Assembly (NCBI RefSeq): GCF_026391055.1
Contig: NZ_JAPLET010000024.1
Coordinates: 1 to 64,000 of the forward strand
Direction: 5' to 3'
Origin: Spirosoma sp.
GTDB taxonomy: Bacteria > Bacteroidota > Bacteroidia > Cytophagales > Spirosomataceae
DNA length: 64,000 nucleotides
Shown: piece by piece, positions 53,897-61,683 of the stretch
Position numbering within the stretch: the stretch's first letter is position 1
How the letters are laid out: each line of letters opens with the position of its first letter
Program-made: the position numbers and the translations under genes
Notes under the pieces: model-generated
Told to the model about the DNA's origin: nothing
The model's database searches: none
What the model saw: the letters and a program-made list of their open reading frames with translations, nothing else

Positions 53897-55501
53897 ATGC
53901 AATACAAACTATTATCTCTACTTATACTCGGTCTACTTTTTTCAAAATCACTCCTTGCACAGGAGGTTGAGCAATGGGGACGTTTTGAAAAAACATTCAC
54001 GGCCAAAACGACGGCAAACCCGTTTACCGAAGTGACCTTAACGGCTGAATTGTCAAATGGAGATACAACCTATTCCGTAGCGGGATTTTATGATGGGAAG
54101 GATACATTCAGAATTCGCTTCATGCCACAGAAAACGGGCAAATGGCGGTATAAAATCAGTAGTAATGTAGCCCGGCTCAACAATCAAAAGGGAGAATTTA
54201 CATGCGTAGCAGCCGCCAGAGGCAACGCCGGACCGGTTCGGGTCAGCGATACCTATGCCTTCAAATACGCTGACGGGACAAACTATTACCCGTTTGGAAC
54301 AACCGCCTATGCCTGGACGCACATGGGCCAGGAAACGCAGGAAATTACGATCAACACCTTAAAAAAGTCCGGCTTTAACAAACTGCGTATGTGCGTTTTT
54401 CCGAAGAACTATGAGTTAGTCAAAGAAGCGCCCGACCTGTTTCCCTTTGAAATAAAGGAACAGAAAAAAGATGCGGACGGAAAATCGTATACCGTCTGGA
54501 ACTTCGACAAGTTCAACCCGGCTTTTTTTCAGCACCTTGAAAAACGGGTCGACGACCTGAATAAGCTGGGCATTGAAGCCGATCTGATTCTGTTTCATCC
54601 ATACGACAAAGGACGCTGGGGCTTCGACGCCATGCCGAACGAAGTAAACATCCGCTACCTGAAGTACTTACTAGCCCGGCTGTCCTCCTATAAAAACGTA
54701 TGGTGGTCGCTGGCGAATGAGTGGGATTATGTGAAAAGTAAAACCGTTGGCGATTGGGACCTTCTGGCCAAAACCGTCGCACAAAACGACCCGTATAAGC
54801 ACCTCTGCTCCATCCACGGCGCTACAGCCACTTATTACGACTACCGGAAACCCGAGTTCACGCACGTGAGCATACAGGACGAAACACCGGTTCAATCGCC
54901 AAATGCGGCCGCCATGCTCAGACATATATACCAAAAGCCTGTTATTGCCGATGAGGTAGGTTACGAAGGCAATCTAAAATCCCGCTGGGGCCGGTACAGT
55001 CCCGAAGAAATGACCTATCTCGTCTGGAACGGAGTGCTTGGCGGTACGTACGTTACCCACGGCGAGTGTTATATGGCGGCTCCGACGGACACAATTTTCT
55101 GGGCCAAAGGCGGAAATTTTAAAGGGACAAGCTGGAAACGGATTGCCTTTCTCCGACAAATCGTTGAAGCCTTTCCCAATCCAATCAGCCTTTCGGACGT
55201 TAGCCGGGACAATGTAACGGCTAGTGCCGGGGAGGGCCAGTATCTGATTTATTTCGGCAAACAAACGAGTGATAGCTGGCTCTTCAACCTCCCGGCCAAA
55301 AACAGCTCGTTTCAGAAAGTAACGGCTGGCCAGCGATTTAAGGTCGAGGTCATCGACACCTGGGACATGACCATTCAAGCAGACCCGCAGGTTTTTGAAA
55401 CAGCCAGCGAAAACGACTACCGGCTGTATGACAAAACGCTTAAAAAAGTCCGGCTTCCGCTAAAACCATATATAGCGTTGCGAATATCCGAGATACGGTA
55501 A
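53897..55501 (+). CDS. DUF5060/DUF5605 exported glycoside hydrolase-like protein
   Basis: 534 aa; ATG 53897 opens a signal peptide (YKLLSLLILGLLFSKSLLA-Q). The N-terminal DUF5060 beta-sandwich (about 25-115) contains GFYDGKDTFRIRFMP. The TIM barrel (about 130-440) has WWSLANEWDYV with the Asn-Glu acid/base pair and IADEVGYEG with the likely nucleophile Glu, as in clan GH-A. The C-terminal beta domain closes the protein. Periplasmic polysaccharide breakdown is likely; the substrate is not readable. It lies 149 bp upstream of the small lipoprotein. Confidence 0.85.
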   Translation: MQYKLLSLLILGLLFSKSLLAQEVEQWGRFEKTFTAKTTANPFTEVTLTAELSNGDTTYSVAGFYDGKDTFRIRFMPQKTGKWRYKISSNVARLNNQKGEFTCVAAARGNAGPVRVSDTYAFKYADGTNYYPFGTTAYAWTHMGQETQEITINTLKKSGFNKLRMCVFPKNYELVKEAPDLFPFEIKEQKKDADGKSYTVWNFDKFNPAFFQHLEKRVDDLNKLGIEADLILFHPYDKGRWGFDAMPNEVNIRYLKYLLARLSSYKNVWWSLANEWDYVKSKTVGDWDLLAKTVAQNDPYKHLCSIHGATATYYDYRKPEFTHVSIQDETPVQSPNAAAMLRHIYQKPVIADEVGYEGNLKSRWGRYSPEEMTYLVWNGVLGGTYVTHGECYMAAPTDTIFWAKGGNFKGTSWKRIAFLRQIVEAFPNPISLSDVSRDNVTASAGEGQYLIYFGKQTSDSWLFNLPAKNSSFQKVTAGQRFKVEVIDTWDMTIQADPQVFETASENDYRLYDKTLKKVRLPLKPYIALRISEIR

Positions 55502-55650
55502 TTACTGTTGATCTCAGGAAATTAGATAGACAGGATACCTGTACAAAAAATCAGCACCCTGATTCCAACCTTTTTCAGGTGACAGTGGTCTACCCAATCG
55601 ACAAATAGATCAGATTCCATATCGTCCGATTTCTCGTTAAAAACAGCGCC

Positions 55651-55809
55651 ATGAAACTTTCTAAATCCCTTCTCCAGGCTATCGCCGTTGCGGTAACGGT
55701 TACCACGCTCAGTTCCTGCGCCAAAGGCACAGTCGTCGATCCCAAAGCGCCCAATGGCGAGCAGCAGAAAAAAGTGCCGTATGACTGCCCCGGCTGTGGC
55801 CTGGGTTAA
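55651..55809 (+). CDS. 52-aa lipoprotein peptide ending in CPGCG; candidate MNIO substrate
   Basis: ATG at 55651, TAA at 55807. Hydrophobic signal (LLQAIAVAVTVTTL) ends in lipobox LSSC with Cys at residue 23. The mature part is only 30 residues: polar linker VVDPKAPNGEQQKK, then a C-terminal block PYDCPGCGLG with Cys46 and Cys49. Codon use is coding-like, with third positions rich in C. It is 36 bp upstream of a DUF692 oxidase and has no other identifiable role. The size, Cys pair and adjacency fit a ribosomal precursor peptide for that enzyme; a plain metal-binding lipoprotein is the main alternative. Confidence 0.75.
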   Translation: MKLSKSLLQAIAVAVTVTTLSSCAKGTVVDPKAPNGEQQKKVPYDCPGCGLG

Positions 55810-55845
55810 TGTACCAAATGAACCTCCTGTGTAATTGATTTCCAT

Positions 55846-57006
55846 ATGGCCAGGGTATACTCTTCCATTGCCTGCAACCTGGATACCAACAGTTTACAGG
55901 CGTCGCTGCCGCTTTTTGAGTCCGAAAAAGTTCAGGCCATTGAATGGTCGTTCGATACCCTGTTTGCCTTGGGCGAGATGCCCGAATGGTTTGCTGAATT
56001 ACTCCGGGCCTACAGCCAGGAAGGTCGGCTGATTGGGCACGGGGTTTTCTTTTCCCTTTTCTCCGGCAAATGGACGCCCGACCAGCAACAGTGGTTGAAC
56101 CAGTTGAAAGCTATCTCGGCCGACTTCACCTTCGACCACCTGACGGAGCATTTCGGGTTTATGACGGGTGAGGACTTTCACAAGGGAGCACCCGTCAGTA
56201 TTCCGTTTACAGCGTCCACACTGGCCATAGGCCGCGACCGGCTGCTCCGGCTCCAGGATGCGGGGAACTGCCCGGTCGGCCTGGAAAATCTGGCAGTCGC
56301 CTATTCGCTCGACGACGTAAAGCGGCAGGGCAACTTTCTGGATCAACTACTCGAACCAATCAACGGATTCATTATTCTGGATTTACACAACCTGTATTGC
56401 CAAAGTCAGAACTTTGCTATCGACATCACTGACTTACAGACGCTCTACCCGCTCGACCGGGTTCGCGAAATCCACATCTCGGGTGGAAGCTGGGTGCCGT
56501 CGGTCGTAAACCCGACGAAACAGATCCGGCGGGACACGCACGACGACTCTGTACCGGCAGCGGTTTTCCATGCGCTGGAGCAGGTTATCGGCCAATGCCC
56601 CAACCTGAAGTATGTGGTGCTTGAGCAGCTTGGCACCGGGCTCACTACCGATGCAAGTCGGCATCTTTTTCAGGAAGATTTCTATACCATGGACCACATC
56701 GTCGAAGGAGCCAACCGGGTAGATAGCCTGTTGGCAACCAACGCTTTCCTGCCTTTGTCTCCAGTAAGCATTCCTAAAACGCCAACGGAGAATTCAGTAC
56801 TTTACCAACAACAGAATGAACTGTCGACCATTCTGGAAACGGCTACCGATTGTGCTCAGGCTCAACTGTTTCTGAGCGCATCGAGTCTGGCGAATTCAGA
56901 TTGGGAAATCGAAAACTGGAAACCTGAAATGCTCGAAACGGCCATTGCCATCGCCCAGAAATGGAAAGATGGGTTCGTGCAGCGTCCTGTTATCAAGGAC
57001 AGATAG
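55846..57006 (+). CDS. DUF692 multinuclear non-heme iron-dependent oxidase (MNIO)
   Basis: 386 aa TIM-barrel enzyme of the MbnB/TglH/ChrH/BufB family. Expected iron ligands are visible: His65 (LIGHG), His98, Glu101 and His102 (FDHLTEHFGF), Glu147/Asn148 (LENLA), Asp179/His181/Asn182 (LDLHNLY), His210 (EIHISGG), Asp230/His232 (DTHDD) and Glu260 (VLEQLG). A C-terminal extension (about 308-386) lies beyond the barrel. Known members oxidise Cys or Asn/Asp residues of peptides using two or three iron ions and O2. No separate RRE-containing partner gene is adjacent. Follows the CPGCG lipoprotein and is convergent, 6 bp away, with an AraC regulator. Confidence 0.88.
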   Translation: MARVYSSIACNLDTNSLQASLPLFESEKVQAIEWSFDTLFALGEMPEWFAELLRAYSQEGRLIGHGVFFSLFSGKWTPDQQQWLNQLKAISADFTFDHLTEHFGFMTGEDFHKGAPVSIPFTASTLAIGRDRLLRLQDAGNCPVGLENLAVAYSLDDVKRQGNFLDQLLEPINGFIILDLHNLYCQSQNFAIDITDLQTLYPLDRVREIHISGGSWVPSVVNPTKQIRRDTHDDSVPAAVFHALEQVIGQCPNLKYVVLEQLGTGLTTDASRHLFQEDFYTMDHIVEGANRVDSLLATNAFLPLSPVSIPKTPTENSVLYQQQNELSTILETATDCAQAQLFLSASSLANSDWEIENWKPEMLETAIAIAQKWKDGFVQRPVIKDR

Positions 57007-57012
57007 ACCGCA

Positions 57013-58233
57013 CTATCGTTCCACTGACTCAACGAACTCCCTCGGCGACTGACCGCTTAATTTCCTGAAGGCCCGATTGAACGTAGCTTTCGAATTGAAG
57101 CCGCTTTCGAGCGCTATCCCCAGCAAGCTCAGATGCCTGTTCGCCGGATCGAGCGCCTGTCGTTTGAAATCATCCACCCGGTACTGGTTTACAAAATCAT
57201 TGAAATTTTTGCCCATTCCGGCATTAATGACCTGCGATAATACGGACGCGTTGGTCTTAAGTCGGCGGGCCAGATCGGTTAGAGACAGGTCAGGGTCCAA
57301 ATAAGGGCGTTCGTTTTCCATGTATTCCAGTAAGGTATCACGCCACGGCATCAAATCCGTTGTCAGACCCGTGGACGTTTTTACAAGTTGATCATGTACG
57401 GTTTGATTTACCAGCACCGGTTCCCGTTGCATGACATTGTCTCTGTCAGGCAACAATTCAGTCAGCGCAGACGGCTCATCTGCCGACACCGGATAAAACG
57501 TTAGCCGCCTACCGGGCTGTGCCTGTGCGTAGCCATGAATACTCACGTAATAAATCAGGACGACACCCGCCAGTTTGTCCCACCAGTTTTGCCAGAAATC
57601 AAGATTGAACGTCGCACTTATCAGCGTCATTAACAGACTGAACAACATCGTGGCTGTGAGGGCGACAAGAAAGTTTCGGAACCATCGAAAACTAATGGTT
57701 TCTGTCTCCGAAAACTGCGTTTTTATCCAGGCCCGGTAATGCCGGTACAAGCGCAGGGACAAAATCAGGTAGTATACATCCAGGCCAACACCCACGAAAA
57801 ACTCAGCATCCTCCAGGTGATATGGGTATTGTACCGTTGTTTTCCACCGCTCGACAAAATCATGGCCCATCGAAAAAACGCTGAGGTGATAGGTAACCTG
57901 AACCAGAAATGGAACGGCATGCCAGATGTCGCGCCGGGAGAACCGGAAATCGGCATTCACCTGACTTTTGAGGTAGAAATAGCACAATGCCGGAAACAGA
58001 TAGCCGAGTGATCGGGGAAAAAACTCCAGTTCGCGCCAGAGAATTTCGATGCCGCCGAAGCCCAGCATATACTCCCATATATTGAAGCTCTGCCCCACCA
58101 GTACCCAGCCCAGCAACCAGTCCGACAGTCGTTCTTCACGCCGAGCCCTCACCCACAATAAGATAGCATAAATCCAGCCCTGCACAAAGCCAAATAACAG
58201 GGGTGACGAATACGTGTTGAAGTCAAACGTCAT
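57013..58233 (-). CDS. Membrane-anchored AraC-family transcriptional regulator
   Basis: 406 aa. About seven N-terminal membrane helices (residues 10-245, first segment LLFGFVQGWIYAILLWV). A linker precedes a C-terminal AraC/XylS double HTH (about 300-406): LSLTDLARRLKTNASVLSQVIN, then ALESGFNSKATFNRAFRKLSG. This layout is typical of Bacteroidota. Tail-to-tail with the MNIO gene; targets unknown. Confidence 0.92.
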   Translation of the reverse strand: MTFDFNTYSSPLLFGFVQGWIYAILLWVRARREERLSDWLLGWVLVGQSFNIWEYMLGFGGIEILWRELEFFPRSLGYLFPALCYFYLKSQVNADFRFSRRDIWHAVPFLVQVTYHLSVFSMGHDFVERWKTTVQYPYHLEDAEFFVGVGLDVYYLILSLRLYRHYRAWIKTQFSETETISFRWFRNFLVALTATMLFSLLMTLISATFNLDFWQNWWDKLAGVVLIYYVSIHGYAQAQPGRRLTFYPVSADEPSALTELLPDRDNVMQREPVLVNQTVHDQLVKTSTGLTTDLMPWRDTLLEYMENERPYLDPDLSLTDLARRLKTNASVLSQVINAGMGKNFNDFVNQYRVDDFKRQALDPANRHLSLLGIALESGFNSKATFNRAFRKLSGQSPREFVESVER

Positions 58234-58271
58234 CTAAAAAACCATTTACGGGAAAGATACAGCCTGTTTTG

Positions 58272-58889
58272 TTACCGAAAAATATTGAATGTTTTACCTT
58301 TATTCTCTTTGCGAACGGTTAAAAAGGGCGTGTCTTCGTCAATTCTCTTTCCACTCATCACGATGTCTACCTGTTCGCTGTCAGCAAAATAGACTTTAGT
58401 CCCAACAGGAAACGTCTGGGTCGTACTGCTGTAGGGCAAGAGCATAATTCCTTGTGTGCCGTTGCCTGCTTCATCAGGTTTATAGGAAATGAGCATCACC
58501 TTACGGGGAATCAAACTGTTATTTCGGAAACGAACCATAACTGTGGGTACAGTGGCATAAGTCGTCGCTTTGGGGGCTGTCAGGAGGGTTTTACCGGCAT
58601 CGGCAGCTGTCACTGTAAAAATTAACCCCTCCGTAGTTTCTCCATCTGTGCTGAAATAAAGCTTACCGCCCACCGGCCAGTTCTTGGGTGTCGATTCGTT
58701 TCGGTTCATGGTAAACCCATAGGCCATACCCGGCCCTTCTGCCCGGAACATGCGGTGATAGCCCAGGTTGTTTCGGAGAGTGAACGCCACACGAGCAACC
58801 GGTTCTGCCATTGCCGGGTTTTGCGCTGAACTGGTTGAGATAACGCTCGAAAGGAGTAAGCTCACAATAAGGAATAGAGTCGCTTTCAT
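58272..58889 (-). CDS. Exported hypothetical protein
   Basis: 205 aa from ATG 58889, giving signal peptide KATLFLIVSLLLSSVISTSSA-Q. Mature region beta-rich with repeated turns (VGGKLYFSTDGETTEG and, later, VGTKVYFADSEQVDI), an internal two-fold repeat in which each half ends in a T(L/V)..(K/P) strand. No Cys. Family not recognised. It is 77 bp downstream of a TonB-type receptor and may be co-transcribed. Confidence 0.7.
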   Translation of the reverse strand: MKATLFLIVSLLLSSVISTSSAQNPAMAEPVARVAFTLRNNLGYHRMFRAEGPGMAYGFTMNRNESTPKNWPVGGKLYFSTDGETTEGLIFTVTAADAGKTLLTAPKATTYATVPTVMVRFRNNSLIPRKVMLISYKPDEAGNGTQGIMLLPYSSTTQTFPVGTKVYFADSEQVDIVMSGKRIDEDTPFLTVRKENKGKTFNIFR

Positions 58890-58966
58890 TTGATTAGTGG
58901 GTGTTAAAACGGTTTGTCCGCGCCTGGAAGCGCTAGTGTTTGTCTCCTGTTGGCGGTACAAATGGG

Positions 58967-61408
58967 TTATAAATTTCCTTTTACTTTGATTCGACCCGCA
59001 TCACTGTTCGTCTCCCGATCGCGGGCAGCCTTGATGTCTTTACTGCCAAATTGATAGCTGAACCGAATGGTGATACGGCGGCTCTCCCATTTACGATCAA
59101 TGGCAAACTGCTGGGTCTGAAAATCAGCGGACTGTCTCCAGCGCATGGTGTTTAGCACGTCATCGACGCCGAAGGTGACCTTGCCACGCTCCTGCATGAC
59201 TTTCTTCTGCACACTCAGGTTCAACGCGCCCAGATCGCCAATGCGGTAGATCGTTTGCTGCGTAGGAGCACTCCAGAACCCCGACGCCTGTGCCGACCAC
59301 ACTTTCGAGATCGTAAAAGAGTGCTGCATATAGCCTTCGAAGGCAAATGTCCGCTGGTCGAAACGTTCCGATGGTGACAGGCTCCCCCGAAACCGGTTCC
59401 AGGTGGCTCCGGCATAGGCATAGGTACTCCACCATTTCGTGAACTGATACGGTGTACTGACCGATAGGTTCAGTGCGTCGACCTGGCCCACATTGGCAAC
59501 CGTCTGGTAAGCGTTCAGTCCCTCCTGCCGGATAATATCCGTCGTAAAATCATTGGTATGACTATAGGCCAGCTTTACTGTCGACGCCCATTTGTAGGTA
59601 TAACTGGCCTCCAGGGTATGGGTGTACGTGGGACGTAAATAAGGGTTCCCTCGCTGGCTGGTATAAGGGTCGACCTGGTAAATAAAGGGGTTCATGTCCT
59701 GATAACTGGGCCGACCGATGCGCCGTCCGTAATTGACACCGAACTGACTGTTGTCGGTAGCACGGTACTGCACAAACGCCGTTGGGAAGAGGTTCAGGTA
59801 GGTTGTATCGGGTCGTTGAATCGTTTGCTGAAGCAAATCGGTCGACCGGCCGTTCACATTGGAATGCTCGACGCGCAGCCCGCCCTGCATCGACCATTTG
59901 CCCACTGAACGATTCAGCGATGCATAAGCGGCATTCACGATTTCCCGGTAGGTGAACCGATTGGTCCGGTTCACATCAACCTGTTCAGGCGCTGACCCAG
60001 TGAACGCCAGCAAGTCGTTATCGGTCGAGACATCCGTATGTTTCAAACCCGTTTCGAGTTTAAGATGGCGCTCTTTCCATTCCTTCACAAAATCACCTTT
60101 CAACGTACTAATTTTGATGTTTGTGCTGGCATCGAACCGGCGCTGGCGTTGAAAAAGAGATTGGCCATCGGCGTTGTAGTAATCACTTGTGATCAGGTTG
60201 GGCGATGTATTCTGGAAGTAGGTCAGATCGGCATCGAGGTTCAGTTCCAGTCCCAGCGTATCGGCATAGCGGTAATTCAGGGACGCGTTGGTCCGATTGT
60301 TTCGGGCGGGCTGAGCCGACGTTCCGTTCGTTGCCCGGTTCACGATACTCGAATCCAGTCCATTTCGGCTATTGATCAGTTGGGTGGTGGTGAACGTACC
60401 AAACCGGTTGCCTGACACATTCCCCGACACGATCAGCCCGATTGTGTGCCTGGGTACAGCCTGGTGGCTGTCGATGATGAAGTCGACACCGGCTTTATAA
60501 ACTACAGCTCGGGTGCCATCGGTGTCGTAGCCCCGCTGGAGGAATTGCCTCCCTCCCGTTTGCCTGTCGAGCCGTACATTGGTAATCTGATAATTATCGC
60601 TTACCGCTACGTTACTAAACAGGTTCAGCCCTTTGGTACGGTAGTTTAGGTCGACAGCGGCATTGGCCCGATGGTGGTCACTCTGGCCATAACCAGCCGA
60701 TGCATTTCCATTCAGTCCAAGACTTTTGTCGCGCCGGAACCGGATGTTAATGATACCGGCGCCCCCCTGGGCATCGAATCGGGCGGGGGGATTGGTAATT
60801 AACTCTACTTTATCAATGCTTGAAGCAGGTGTTGCCCGGAGCAGATTGGCGAGATCGCTGACCGACAGGTTTGTCGGTTTACCATCGATAAAAACGTTGA
60901 CACCCTGCTTGCCTGCCATTCGTATGTTATCATTCGGGTCAATAACGACGCCCGGTGCCTGCTGGAGTAGTTCATAGGCCGTCTTGCCCTGCGCCGTAGC
61001 ATCTGCCGCCACGTTCATCACGGTCTTGTCAACTTGCTGTTCAACAAGGGCCCGTTTGGCTCGCACCACCACGCTGGTGAGCGTTTGCTCAATCGCCAAA
61101 AGTTGCAGTGAGGAAACGCTCACCGGCATGCCGCTTTTAACCGTTACAACTGGACTCATAGCGCTCGCCATTCCCACACTCGATGCCTGCACATAGTAGT
61201 TTCCATCAACAATGTTTGCGAAGAAATACTGCCCGACTTCGGTCGTAATCGTTCCCTTCACGAGTGTCGAATCAGCAGCCTTGAGCAGTTTAACAACGGC
61301 GAAAGGAGCGGGCTGGCGGGAAGCGTCAAGTACGGAGCCGGACAACGATTGTCCTGTGATTATTCGGCCTGCGAGTAAAAGAAGAATGAGTATACAGTAG
61401 CGTACCAT
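58967..61408 (-). CDS. PF14905-type outer-membrane beta-barrel receptor, copy 1
   Basis: 813 aa; ATG 61408 opens the signal VRYCILILLLLAGRIITG. CarboxypepD_reg-like domain (about 22-105), plug with QQVDKTVMNVAADATAQGKT, GVNVFIDGKPTNLS and ITNPPARFDAQGGAGIINI, then an OMP_b-brl_3 barrel (about 360-790). No TonB-box or ligand signature can be read. Full-length paralogue of the next gene. A palindrome at 61480-61497 lies 72 bp before the start. Confidence 0.9.
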   Translation of the reverse strand: MVRYCILILLLLAGRIITGQSLSGSVLDASRQPAPFAVVKLLKAADSTLVKGTITTEVGQYFFANIVDGNYYVQASSVGMASAMSPVVTVKSGMPVSVSSLQLLAIEQTLTSVVVRAKRALVEQQVDKTVMNVAADATAQGKTAYELLQQAPGVVIDPNDNIRMAGKQGVNVFIDGKPTNLSVSDLANLLRATPASSIDKVELITNPPARFDAQGGAGIINIRFRRDKSLGLNGNASAGYGQSDHHRANAAVDLNYRTKGLNLFSNVAVSDNYQITNVRLDRQTGGRQFLQRGYDTDGTRAVVYKAGVDFIIDSHQAVPRHTIGLIVSGNVSGNRFGTFTTTQLINSRNGLDSSIVNRATNGTSAQPARNNRTNASLNYRYADTLGLELNLDADLTYFQNTSPNLITSDYYNADGQSLFQRQRRFDASTNIKISTLKGDFVKEWKERHLKLETGLKHTDVSTDNDLLAFTGSAPEQVDVNRTNRFTYREIVNAAYASLNRSVGKWSMQGGLRVEHSNVNGRSTDLLQQTIQRPDTTYLNLFPTAFVQYRATDNSQFGVNYGRRIGRPSYQDMNPFIYQVDPYTSQRGNPYLRPTYTHTLEASYTYKWASTVKLAYSHTNDFTTDIIRQEGLNAYQTVANVGQVDALNLSVSTPYQFTKWWSTYAYAGATWNRFRGSLSPSERFDQRTFAFEGYMQHSFTISKVWSAQASGFWSAPTQQTIYRIGDLGALNLSVQKKVMQERGKVTFGVDDVLNTMRWRQSADFQTQQFAIDRKWESRRITIRFSYQFGSKDIKAARDRETNSDAGRIKVKGNL

Positions 61409-61479
61409 TGGGTTGAGTCGTTTTGTGATTGATGACCCAAAGGTGGCCGATTGGTACCCCCTGCTTCGCCCCAAAAAAG

Positions 61480-61497
61480 ATTTGAGCCGTCTCAAAT
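61480..61497. promoter_or_regulatory. Palindrome ATTTGAG-CCGT-CTCAAAT upstream of receptor copy 1
   Basis: 7-bp perfect arms, 4-nt centre; a further TTGAG half-site lies at 61504-61508. Between a terminator and the receptor start, so a promoter operator is plausible. Confidence 0.45.
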
Positions 61498-61546
61498 GAT
61501 GAATTGAGTCTCTTAGGCCTGTGAATTAAAAAAGTCAGAACACAAA

Positions 61547-61577
61547 AAACCCGCTCCTCAAATACGAGAGCGGGTTT
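61547..61577 (-). terminator. Terminator after receptor copy 2
   Basis: AAACCCGCTC / GAGCGGGTTT, 10-bp stem, 11-nt loop; A-run at the left gives T6 in the minus direction. Separates the two receptor transcripts. Confidence 0.75.
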
Positions 61578-61683
61578 CCCATTTTCTTAACCTAAACTAA
61601 GTCCGTTGTTGTGTATAATGAATGATGGATAATGTACAATGTATGTATCCGCGCCAGCTTCATTATTATTTATTATCTATCTT

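Noticed and set aside
55846..57006. Xylose-isomerase-like sugar epimerase
   Set aside because: Same barrel fold, but the ligand set (HG, DHLTEH, LEN, LDLHN, EIH, DTH) fits DUF692.
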